From: Hyphomicrobium sp.
Lineage (GTDB): Bacteria; Pseudomonadota; Alphaproteobacteria; Rhizobiales; Hyphomicrobiaceae
Length of the DNA stretch: 64,000 nucleotides
NCBI GenBank assembly: GCA_019751875.1
Contig: JAIEMV010000010.1
Span: 53,638 to 117,637 of the forward strand
Direction of reading: 5' to 3'
A model generated the notes under the pieces. The model did not search any database and was not told the origin of the DNA. It saw only the letters and a program-made list of their open reading frames with translations. The stretch's first letter is position 1, and every line of letters begins with the position of its first letter. Positions 45,003-53,104 of this stretch are shown here, piece by piece. The translations under genes were made by a program, and so were the position numbers.

Positions 45003-46385
45003 CTAGTAGGTCCACTGGGCGCGGGTCTGCAGGATATCCAAACCCTCGGCTTCCCTGTTTATATTGGCTTGCGTCTGGTTCAGCCCTAGTCCGTCCGTTT
45101 CGAGGATGTGCGTCCAGTCGAACATCAGCCGGACGTTGTTGTTGATGTACCAGTTTGCAGATACCGTGACATTGTCCTGCGATCCGCCGGTGAAGTCTCC
45201 GTCGTTCATGTCGATGGAGGCGTAGCGGGCTCCAAGCTCCAACGCGCCCCATCCACCACCACTGTGCATGCTGAAGTCGTGCAGTGGGACCGGCCTTTTG
45301 AACTCTCCCGCGTCGATGCGGTAGGCCTTCGCATAGGGCGCGGCTCCGAACAACCAGGTCGCACCAACGTGCCAGCTGGAGAAATCCAGCGTGGAGCCAA
45401 CTTCGCGTTCGAACTCGGCGAAGTTGTACTCGCCCAGAAGCGTGAAGGGCCCGTAGGACAAACCGATTTCAGGTCCGAGTAGCGTCACGCTATCCAAGTC
45501 GTTGACGTTGGCGTTGATGACGAACGTGTTTGAAAAATTGGTGGTTTCGGTCCGGATACGGACAGATTGCCGGTCATCGGCAGGGAGGCGATGCGCGCCA
45601 CGCACGCCCAGGTGCACAATACTGTTATCGGTGATCACCGGCGCGTAGATGAAACGGCCCGCCGCACCCCAGCCCTCGTTACCATCGGGTTGGCCGTTGT
45701 CGTTAGGTCCAACCGACTCGCCAAACAAGCCGCCGGCGAAGAACCAGTTCTCCCCGTTCGTGTCCATGCGCAGTCCAATCGCTCGATCGACGAACGGCAC
45801 CACAAGAGAGTTATCGATCGAGCGCTCAATGTAGGCGATGTCGTTCGTGCTCATTTCGAGCGACAAACTGTAGGGCTGCTTCTGGTGTCCTGCTGTTAGA
45901 GCTGTGTCTTCGATGCCCGTGTAGGAGAGCCAGAAGTCCAATATTCTAGAGCCGTTGTCGGCGAAGTCGACTTCGGCCGCCCAGCGCCAGTCTTCTTGAA
46001 TCGTGCCGCTCATCTCCATGCGGGCGCGGCGAAGCTCGGTTCCGTCTGTCGGGTTTACCCCGATTGACTCCAAGCCGCCTTCATTGAGGTGCGTGGCGGC
46101 TTGCGCGTGCAGACGCCCGCCGATCTTGATCGCATACTTGTCGTCCGCGGATTTGACCCTGAACCCGCGCTGATCCAGCGTAACCTCGGGCTCTTTCTCC
46201 TTCTCCTTCGCCTCGGCCTCTACCTTGCCTATCATCTGATTGTATTGCTTCTGCGTGATCGCACCGTTGCTGAGCAGCACGTCAAGCAGTTCCTTGTTGG
46301 CACCCTGTGCATGTGCGGCCGGGACGGCAGTTACGAGTGCGAGAGCCAGCGATGAGCTGAGCAGCGCAAGTCGGTGTGAGTGCAT
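45003..46385 (-). CDS. OprO/OprP-type phosphate-selective porin
   Basis: The ATG at 46385 (MHSHRLALLSSSLAL) opens a signal peptide ending AAHAQ; 460 residues. A short Lys/Glu-rich coiled segment (VEAEAKEKEKEPEV) precedes a 16-stranded-type barrel with DKYAIKIGGRLHAQAA, RRARMEMSGTIQEDWRWAAEVDFADNG and the C-terminal NWYINNNVRLMFDWTHI typical of the phosphate-porin family. It ends with aromatic TY. The ligand could be phosphate, polyphosphate or other anions. It is transcribed alone. Confidence 0.87.
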   Translation of the reverse strand: MHSHRLALLSSSLALALVTAVPAAHAQGANKELLDVLLSNGAITQKQYNQMIGKVEAEAKEKEKEPEVTLDQRGFRVKSADDKYAIKIGGRLHAQAATHLNEGGLESIGVNPTDGTELRRARMEMSGTIQEDWRWAAEVDFADNGSRILDFWLSYTGIEDTALTAGHQKQPYSLSLEMSTNDIAYIERSIDNSLVVPFVDRAIGLRMDTNGENWFFAGGLFGESVGPNDNGQPDGNEGWGAAGRFIYAPVITDNSIVHLGVRGAHRLPADDRQSVRIRTETTNFSNTFVINANVNDLDSVTLLGPEIGLSYGPFTLLGEYNFAEFEREVGSTLDFSSWHVGATWLFGAAPYAKAYRIDAGEFKRPVPLHDFSMHSGGGWGALELGARYASIDMNDGDFTGGSQDNVTVSANWYINNNVRLMFDWTHILETDGLGLNQTQANINREAEGLDILQTRAQWTY

Positions 46386-47110
46386 GGTGAAAACCCCCTT
46401 GTGGTCCAAGTCCCCGGCGATTCAGTTATGCACCCAATGTTACGGGTACGTGACAGTGGGGCGTGCCGCCACGCTTCCCCTATTTGGTGTGGCTTATCGG
46501 TCCTAGACTCCGCAGAGCACCGAGGAGACCAGTGCTCAGGCGACGAACCGCACGACGCCAGCCAAAGCGTTTGGTGCTGCGGACCTGCCGTTGTCCATGT
46601 GCCTACGATTCGGAAAAGCGGTTAACGCCGCTCTCGGGAGTCATCCACACAAACCGGCACACTTGAAATTTCCTCTTGGAGCGGTATCGCGGGCGTGATT
46701 CCAATCTTGCCAATGGCGACGCAAGGACTGCGCACTTCACCAAATAGACCGAGCTGCAGTGTGCTGTGGCAGTGTCTTGCGTGAGACGCGTCGCGCTCTG
46801 CGTGCTTTTGCTGCTCGACCATGTCGCACCAAACCCGCCACGCTTCGGGGGTTCCGATCGAGCACGGATTACAGCACGTGCTCGCGATCATTCATGGGTC
46901 GAATGTTGTCGAATTCGGCTTGTCGACGCCCGGCGCCGAATCTCGATAATTGATATCGATAAAACGCGTGGCGCTGCGCAGGCGGCTACCGCCGCACGTC
47001 ATTGCGGTACGCGCGTAGGGTGATTTTGGATGTTGCTCCAGTTTCTGGTCAGGCGATCCAGCTGCAGCATGCCCAACCTAGCGACACTTCAAATGGGGTG
47101 CCGAAAAACG
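46386..47110. other. Intergenic stretch without a convincing gene
   Basis: About 725 bases between the porin start and the MFS gene end. Short ORFs exist on both strands (46622-46891, 46766-47023, 46380-46625), but they lack ribosome sites and show the Arg/Cys/His-rich look of shadow frames. The porin promoter should lie near 46400-46500. No RNA gene or repeat recognised. Confidence 0.4.
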
Positions 47111-48712
47111 TTACGTTCGTGTCTGCGTAAAAGGGGCGACGAGATGCTTAATCTCAGGCTCTCCTTCGAGAGTGTCTTTGATGCGGTCCTGGAGTTCGTG
47201 GTCATCCTCGGATACGCGCTCGTGGTGCCTCAGGTGCTGGGTCCAGGACGTTTCGTGCCAGATCTCGAACATACGTCTGGGGTCGGCCGCATCTTGCAGG
47301 AGTCGCCAACCGTAACCGCCATTGCGGCGCCGCGCATTGGCGAGCTGGTCCATAAGTTTCAAAAACTCAGGCTTTTTCTCGGCCATGACCGAATAGGCGA
47401 CCTCCACCATCACAGGCCTGTCAAGGTCAGCCTCTTGCTCGGAAACAACGGGCGCAGGCCAGTGCATTGACGGGGCGAGATTATGCCCAGCCAATTGCTG
47501 CAACTGAAAGCGCGCGGTCAAAGGGATCATGACGAGTGCGCCACCTGCCGCCGTCAACAGCGCCGATGGAATGCCGTAGATGCTCGCCACCTGTCCCCAG
47601 GCAAGGCTGCCGAGAAACATGGAACCGAAGAAGACGGTGAGAAAAATGGAGAGCCCCCGCGCCCGCGCCCAGTCCGGCAGCGCCGTTTGAGCGGAATGAT
47701 TGAGGGTCGAGAGCACCAAAATCCATGAGAGGCCGGCAAAGAGCGCGGCTGCGATAGCCACAGGCGCCACGGGAAGGAGAGCGATAGCTGCAAGCGATAG
47801 CGCAATTCCGAGGGTTCCGAATGCGACCACCCGGCTGGGCCCAAACTGCTTGCGCAGGACAGGAAGCATGAATGCACCACCGACCGCACCGACTCCGACG
47901 CAGGCGAGAAGAAGCCCGTAAAGGGTCGGACCGCCCGACAATAGAACTCGTGCGATCAAGGGCAACATGGCCCAGAAGGCACTTGCGAAAAGGAAGAACA
48001 CCAGCGAGCGCAGGAGGGTCGCTCGGACAGCCGGACTATATCGTGCAAACCGCAAACCGTTGATTACGGCAGTACTCACTTCCTCTGCCGGCAAGCGCCT
48101 CGGCTCAGCAGCGGCGGGGCGCCACCACAGCAGCGCGGCGATGATACCCACAAAGCTGACCGCATTCAGCGCAAACGGGGACCAGAGGCCGACGCTTACG
48201 ATGAGAAAGCCGGCTATCGCTGGTCCAATAGCCCGCGAAATGTTGATGCCCATCGAATTGAGAGCAATAGCCGATGAGAGTTCGGAACGAGGGACGAGCG
48301 ATGGTACAATCGCCTGCCATGCCGGCGCGACGAACGCAGCGCCGGTCCCGAGTGCAAACGTGAAGACTATCAACACGAGCGGCGTAACGAGATCCAGTGA
48401 AACGAGACTGGCAAGCGCAGCCGCAGTGGTCGCCTGGACCAGGTTCACGATAATCAACAGTTTCCGACGATCGACGATATCCGCGACGGCTCCGGCAATA
48501 AGCGCGAACAAAAAGACTGGAAATGTTGTGGCCGCTTGAACCGCCGCGACCGTCAGGGGCGAACTGGAGAGCTCCGTCATGAGCCAACCTGCCCCAACAT
48601 CATGCATCCATGTGCCAATATTGGAGATCACCGTTGCGACCCACAGCACTGCAAAAGATGTGTGGGCGAAGGGCGACCAGGCAGAGCCTGAGGACGATTT
48701 GACGGGATCCAT
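47111..48712 (-). CDS. MFS exporter (MFS_3/EntS-like) with C-terminal ABM-like domain
   Basis: This 533-residue protein starts at the ATG at 48712, 4 bases after the stop of the adaptor gene. It has twelve predicted helices; FAVLWVATVISNIGTWMHDVGAGWLM and the DIVDRRKLLI loop are characteristic of the MFS_3 family of siderophore/multidrug exporters. The last ~100 residues (VMVEVAYSVMAEKKPEFLKLMDQL onward) form a soluble antibiotic-biosynthesis-monooxygenase-like (ferredoxin-fold) domain. It is the last gene of a four-gene unit and is probably the pump served by the adaptor. Substrate unknown. Confidence 0.88.
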   Translation of the reverse strand: MDPVKSSSGSAWSPFAHTSFAVLWVATVISNIGTWMHDVGAGWLMTELSSSPLTVAAVQAATTFPVFLFALIAGAVADIVDRRKLLIIVNLVQATTAAALASLVSLDLVTPLVLIVFTFALGTGAAFVAPAWQAIVPSLVPRSELSSAIALNSMGINISRAIGPAIAGFLIVSVGLWSPFALNAVSFVGIIAALLWWRPAAAEPRRLPAEEVSTAVINGLRFARYSPAVRATLLRSLVFFLFASAFWAMLPLIARVLLSGGPTLYGLLLACVGVGAVGGAFMLPVLRKQFGPSRVVAFGTLGIALSLAAIALLPVAPVAIAAALFAGLSWILVLSTLNHSAQTALPDWARARGLSIFLTVFFGSMFLGSLAWGQVASIYGIPSALLTAAGGALVMIPLTARFQLQQLAGHNLAPSMHWPAPVVSEQEADLDRPVMVEVAYSVMAEKKPEFLKLMDQLANARRRNGGYGWRLLQDAADPRRMFEIWHETSWTQHLRHHERVSEDDHELQDRIKDTLEGEPEIKHLVAPFTQTRT

Positions 48713-48716
48713 GCGG

Positions 48717-49568
48717 CTAGCGCTCGAACGACGACAGAACGGTCACGTCCAATCCCGGTATCAGCACTCCCGTTGGATTTGGGAACTCCCCCCACACAGT
48801 GATCGCCTGGGTCGCGGGATCTATTTCCGCGCTCTCGAAGAGCGCGCGCCCGCCTTCCGGATAATGTGCACCCGAGGGAAGCCTGAGCTTCAGCTTGATT
48901 GAACGGTAGAGGTCGACGACCAGCGTCGTGCCAGTAGCCGAAAGCACCGCCTGTCGATCGGCGTATGTGATCTGGTATGCCACCAAAACGGGATCCGTCT
49001 GCACGATCTCTCCCAGCACGGTTCCACCTTCCGCCTCGACAAAGGCCCCGGGCGATACTCTCGGTCGCTGTGCAATTCCGTTAATCGGCGATCGAATCTC
49101 TGTTCTCTTCAACGCCAAGCTGGCAAGGCTTAACTGAGCCTCCGCTCTCTTGAGAACAGCCCTCGCCATCGAGGCTTCCAGAGCACTTTGTTTGGCTGCC
49201 GCCGAGGCACCAGAACCGCGTTGTTCGAGTGATGCTCGTCGCGCTGCAATGTCTTCCGCCAATTCAAGCTTGGCGCGCGCTTCCAAGACCTCTGCTTCTG
49301 CCACTTCGACGTCCAGGCGAAAGCTGGAGGCATCGATCGAAAACAAAAGATCTCCGACTTTTACTATGTGACCCGCCTCGACATGGACTTGCTCGACGAC
49401 GCCCGTGACTTGGTTGGCGATCTGCACGCGTTGACGCGGTTCGACACGGCCCTTGAACTCAAACTCCAACGTCGCCTGTGCATAAGACGGTTCAATCGTC
49501 GAAATGGTCGAGAAAGCAAGAAGACCGAGAACGGCCACTGGCCTGCGGCTGTTCAAACTACAAAACAT
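48717..49568 (-). CDS. Efflux periplasmic adaptor (membrane fusion protein)
   Basis: The ATG at 49568 (MFCSLNSRRPVAVLG) opens a signal peptide ending SYAQ and overlaps the 3' end of the amidohydrolase gene by 16 bases. The 283-residue protein has the lipoyl halves (VQIANQVTGVVEQVHVEAGHIVKVGDLLF and IRSPINGIAQRPRVSPGAFV), a helical hairpin between them (about 80-145) and a beta-barrel region. This is typical of RND-type adaptors (HlyD_D23), yet the next gene is an MFS pump and no outer-membrane channel is encoded nearby. At 283 residues it is shorter than usual (~350-400), lacking much of the membrane-proximal domain. Confidence 0.85.
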   Translation of the reverse strand: MFCSLNSRRPVAVLGLLAFSTISTIEPSYAQATLEFEFKGRVEPRQRVQIANQVTGVVEQVHVEAGHIVKVGDLLFSIDASSFRLDVEVAEAEVLEARAKLELAEDIAARRASLEQRGSGASAAAKQSALEASMARAVLKRAEAQLSLASLALKRTEIRSPINGIAQRPRVSPGAFVEAEGGTVLGEIVQTDPVLVAYQITYADRQAVLSATGTTLVVDLYRSIKLKLRLPSGAHYPEGGRALFESAEIDPATQAITVWGEFPNPTGVLIPGLDVTVLSSFER

Positions 49569-51508
49569 GAGCAACCAAGCGCTCCCCAAAAGGACGCCTT
49601 TTCCTCGACCGGAATTGGGACCGTCCACGCAATGGCATGATGGTGTCCATGAATACCGCAACCGTTACGACAGCCGTCATGGCAACTTCTCGCGTGGTTT
49701 GGCTGAGTTCGCATATCCGCACGCTGGGCCGGGCTGGGAACAGCGCCTGCAGGACTCCATGATGGCGAGACCGGCGGCAGGGGCGGCGCGAGATCTTCGT
49801 AATCTCCGGATCCAAAAACCACCTTGCCGCCGACCATTGTCAAAACGGACGCAATCTTGCGGATTTCCGCGGACGGCACCGTCATAAAATCAGAGGAGAG
49901 CACGGCCAGATCGGCGTACATGCCGGGCGCGAGCGTTCCTTTGACATTTTGGTCGCCCGAGAACCAAGCCGAGCCGGCGGTCCATAGCCTGAGTGCCGTC
50001 TCTCGATCGAGCACATTCTCTTCATCATAGAGCGGCAGTCCGCCGACCGTCTGCCCCGTCGTCAACCAGGAAAGAGCAACCCACGGATCGTAAGAAGCGA
50101 CCCGCGTCGCATCCGTGCCGGCTCCGACCGGGAGCCCCGCATCCAGCATCCGCCGGATGGGCGGCGTCAGGGCCGCCGCATCCTTGCCGTAGCGACTGAC
50201 GAAATATTCGCCTTGAAACGCCATGCGATGCTGGATTGCGATCCCACCTCCGAGCGCTTTCACCCTTTCGATATTGCGCGGCGTAATCGTCTCGGCATGG
50301 TCGATGATGAAGCGCGTCTTAAACGGTTGTCGCCCATTCACGCGCTCAAACACAGACAGAAAGCGATCGATCGTTTCGTTGTACGTCGCGTGAATCCGGA
50401 ACGGCCAAGCGTTCGTTGCGAGCAGTTCCACGATCGGTTCAAGTTCTGATTCCATCGTGGGCTTGAGATCGGGGCGTGGCTCGAGAAAATTCTCGAAGTC
50501 CGCAGCCGACCATGTCAAATTTTCACCCGCACCGTTGAGGCGGAGCATCGCGCTGCCTGTGCCAGGTCGGGTCATCGCGATCCAGCGCTCATAATCCGAT
50601 AGCTCAGAGCCGGCCTTCTGAGCGAATAGGTTGTAAGCGACCCGAACCGTCATTTGGCCGCTATCGTGCAGCTTTTGGATGACGTCGTAATCTTCAGGAT
50701 AGTTCTGCCCGCCGCCGCCCGCATCGATGACGGACGTAATGCCGAGGCGGTTGAGTTCACGCATGAAATGGCGCGTGGAATTGATTTGATCTTCGGGCGC
50801 GAGCTTGGGGCCGCGTGCGAGTGTCGAATAGAGGATGAGCGCTGAGGGCTTTGCAATCAACAGACCTGTGGGCTGGCCAGCGCTGTCCCGCTGTATCACG
50901 CCGCCCGGCGGGTCCGGCGTATCCCGGTTGAAGCCCAACGCGGCGACCGCCGCCTTGTTGAGGAGGGCTTGTCCATAAAGATGCAGAATGAAAACCGGCG
51001 TTTCGGGAGCCGCTGCATTGATCTCATCGAGCGTGGGCAGGCGCCGCTCCGCGAACTGGAATTCAGACCAACCGCCGACGACCCGAACCCACTGCGGTGG
51101 CGGCGTCCGGGCGGCTTGATCCTTGAGCAGACGCAAGGCATCCGCGAGCGAAGGAACCCCTTCCCACCTCAGTTCCATATTGTAATTGAGCCCGCCACGG
51201 ATCAGATGTTTATGGCTGTCATTTAGTCCGGGTATGACGCGCCTGCCGCTCAACTCGATGATCTGTGTCTTCGGTCCCGACAACCTCATCACGGCATCTG
51301 TCGGACCCGCCTCGATCACGATGCCGTCGGCAATTGCGATCGCCGCAGCCTCAGGCTGGCTGGGATCGAGCGTCGTAATGCGGCCATTGCGGAGGATGAT
51401 GTCTGCGCTTCTGGTCACATTCTGCCCCCAAGCAAACGGGCTTTTCACGGCGGCGACAGCGCCCGATGCCGCAAGCCCGGTCACGAACGTTCGCCGCTGA
51501 AATGCCAT
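49553..51508 (-). CDS. TAT-exported amidohydrolase (YtcJ-like)
   Basis: The ATG at 51508 (MAFQRRTFVTGLAASG) has AAGGA 7 bases upstream and a twin-arginine signal ending FAWGQ; 651 residues. The amidohydrolase core shows RVIPGLNDSHKHLIRGG (metal-binding His pair), FIIDHAETITPRNIERV and VGAGTDATRVASYDPW (Asp), with the typical ALRLWTAGSAWF end. The C-terminus is an unusual Cys/His-rich extension (CHDGCRNGCGIHGHHH, ending FWGALGCSCFVV), a metal-binding-looking tail that I recall in some relatives. The reaction is hydrolysis of an amide or cyclic amide; the substrate is unknown. Confidence 0.87.
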   Translation of the reverse strand: MAFQRRTFVTGLAASGAVAAVKSPFAWGQNVTRSADIILRNGRITTLDPSQPEAAAIAIADGIVIEAGPTDAVMRLSGPKTQIIELSGRRVIPGLNDSHKHLIRGGLNYNMELRWEGVPSLADALRLLKDQAARTPPPQWVRVVGGWSEFQFAERRLPTLDEINAAAPETPVFILHLYGQALLNKAAVAALGFNRDTPDPPGGVIQRDSAGQPTGLLIAKPSALILYSTLARGPKLAPEDQINSTRHFMRELNRLGITSVIDAGGGGQNYPEDYDVIQKLHDSGQMTVRVAYNLFAQKAGSELSDYERWIAMTRPGTGSAMLRLNGAGENLTWSAADFENFLEPRPDLKPTMESELEPIVELLATNAWPFRIHATYNETIDRFLSVFERVNGRQPFKTRFIIDHAETITPRNIERVKALGGGIAIQHRMAFQGEYFVSRYGKDAAALTPPIRRMLDAGLPVGAGTDATRVASYDPWVALSWLTTGQTVGGLPLYDEENVLDRETALRLWTAGSAWFSGDQNVKGTLAPGMYADLAVLSSDFMTVPSAEIRKIASVLTMVGGKVVFGSGDYEDLAPPLPPVSPSWSPAGAVPSPAQRADMRTQPNHARSCHDGCRNGCGIHGHHHAIAWTVPIPVEEKASFWGALGCSCFVV

Positions 51509-51564
51509 TGGCAAGTCCTTCGATAAAGACCGGCAGAACATAGTCCGCCGATCTCGCGGATGCG

Positions 51565-52245
51565 TCACTCGGCGGCTTCAGGCGCCAGGATCGGCCCGTG
51601 CGCAACACGCTCCGGAGCCTTGTGAACCATGGTATAGGCGTAATCGATGCCCATGCCGTACGCGCCCGAATGCTCTTTCACGATGCCGGTAACGGCCTCG
51701 TATGTGTCTCTGCGCGCCCAATCCCGCTGCCACTCGAGCAGAACCTGCTGCCAGGTCACTGGGACGACGCCGGCTTGGATCATGCGCTGCATCGCGTAAT
51801 TGTGCGCATCGAGCGACGTTCCGCCGGATGCGTCGGCGACCATGTATATCTCGTAATCTGCGTCATGCATGGCCGAGAGAGCGAAGGTGGTGTTACACAC
51901 TTCGGTCCAAAGACCCGATACGATAACTTTCTTGCGAGCATTTCTCGCCAGCGCGTCGCGGACCTTTTGATCATCCCACGAGTTCATGGAGGTCCGCTCC
52001 AGCAGTGGGACGTCGGGGAAGACGGCTAGCAATTCCGGGTAGGTATGCCCGGAGAACGACTCTGTCTCGACGGTGGTGATCGTTGTCGGAACCTTGAAGG
52101 CCTTCGCACCCTTTGCGAGCCCGACGACATTGTTCTTCAGCGTCTGTCGGTCGATTGATTGCACGCCGAATGCCATCTGCGGCTGATGATCGATAAAGAT
52201 CAGCTGGCTGTTCTGGGGTGTCAAAACTTCAAGGTACTTCTTCAT
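51565..52245 (-). CDS. YcaC-like cysteine hydrolase (isochorismatase superfamily)
   Basis: This 226-residue protein starts at the ATG at 52245 with AGGAG 8 bases upstream. The superfamily triad is visible: Asp in LIFIDHQPQM, a Lys in the following strand region, and Cys in GLWTEVCNTTFAL. The motif ADASGGTSLDAHNYAMQRMIQAG is characteristic of YcaC relatives. It is the first gene of the operon, 57 bases before the amidohydrolase gene. Two hydrolases plus an exporter suggest processing and disposal of a nitrogenous compound, but the substrate is not readable. Confidence 0.9.
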   Translation of the reverse strand: MKKYLEVLTPQNSQLIFIDHQPQMAFGVQSIDRQTLKNNVVGLAKGAKAFKVPTTITTVETESFSGHTYPELLAVFPDVPLLERTSMNSWDDQKVRDALARNARKKVIVSGLWTEVCNTTFALSAMHDADYEIYMVADASGGTSLDAHNYAMQRMIQAGVVPVTWQQVLLEWQRDWARRDTYEAVTGIVKEHSGAYGMGIDYAYTMVHKAPERVAHGPILAPEAAE

Positions 52246-53104
52246 ATGCTGGCTCCTGCTAGGACGACGTTCTTGGGAAAATAGTCAGCCCACGCATGGA
52301 TACAAGTCGAACAAGACGTCGCACATCAGCTGAATATCGTGAAGACGTTATGCGACAGTTGGATGACACCTAGTAAGGGCATCCTTTCGGGACGGCTTCT
52401 CAAGCTGCTCGCCGTCGTCTTCATCGGGGGAAATCTGCTGCAGTCTTCGCTGTCACCGAACCACTCGGTGCCGCACTAAGACCCAAACTGGTATGGCGTG
52501 ACGCTTCCCCGTCGGCAGGACGACGCTCATCTTGATCAGCGTCGCGAGGCTTTCGGCAAGCTTCGAGACTCACGCATAGAGCGCAAGGACAGTAGACCGC
52601 GAGAGTGGCGCTCGTGTTGTCGACGATTTATCGACTGAGATCCATGAAAGCGCACGTCGTCCTGCGTAGGAATTTCAACCGCCGATCTAATTGGAATAGA
52701 GGCTGACTGACAAAGGGTTCGGAGAAAAACATAATATGCAAAATTTTTGCAATTCATGAATGAAATAGATTAGATGGCGGAGAGAGTGTCCGCTCCTCTT
52801 GCTGTCTATGTTTCTGTTGTTACGCGACTTTTTTCATTTGCTTAAGCTACCGTCCCACGTTTTGCCCCTCCCAGCCCATAATCGGAGCACTTGTTGCGCC
52901 ACCGCTCGTCGTTCATGGCTAATTCTGCTACTTGCACGTGAGATTGGCCGATGACGATGGAGCGTCAATATCCATCGATTCCGGGCGAACTCCACCCCCC
53001 GGATGAACTGCAAATACGTGAGCCGCTTGAAGTCTAGAGAGTTTTGGGTCCGGGTAGGTGTGTCTCGGTCTTTTACCTGCAGGGTACTTGGTCTCGATCC
53101 CCTC
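52246..53104. other. Intergenic region at the start of the accessory segment
   Basis: About 860 bases with no clear gene. A small plus-strand ORF at 52363-52479 (38 residues, one hydrophobic helix LLKLLAVVFIGGNLL) has no ribosome site and is doubtful. Base composition turns visibly AT-richer from about 52.7 kb. The bases just before 53100 (GGTCTCGATCCCCTCTT) vaguely recall a tRNA T-arm, but no full tRNA folds. This could be a junction of inserted DNA. Confidence 0.35.

Noticed and set aside
46622-46891. 89-residue minus ORF in the porin-MFS gap
   Set aside because: No ribosome site, no signal or fold pattern, and Cys/Arg/His-rich content like other shadows.
52363-52479. 38-residue small membrane protein
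   Set aside because: It has a plausible hydrophobic helix but no ribosome binding site; the evidence is too weak to call it a gene.
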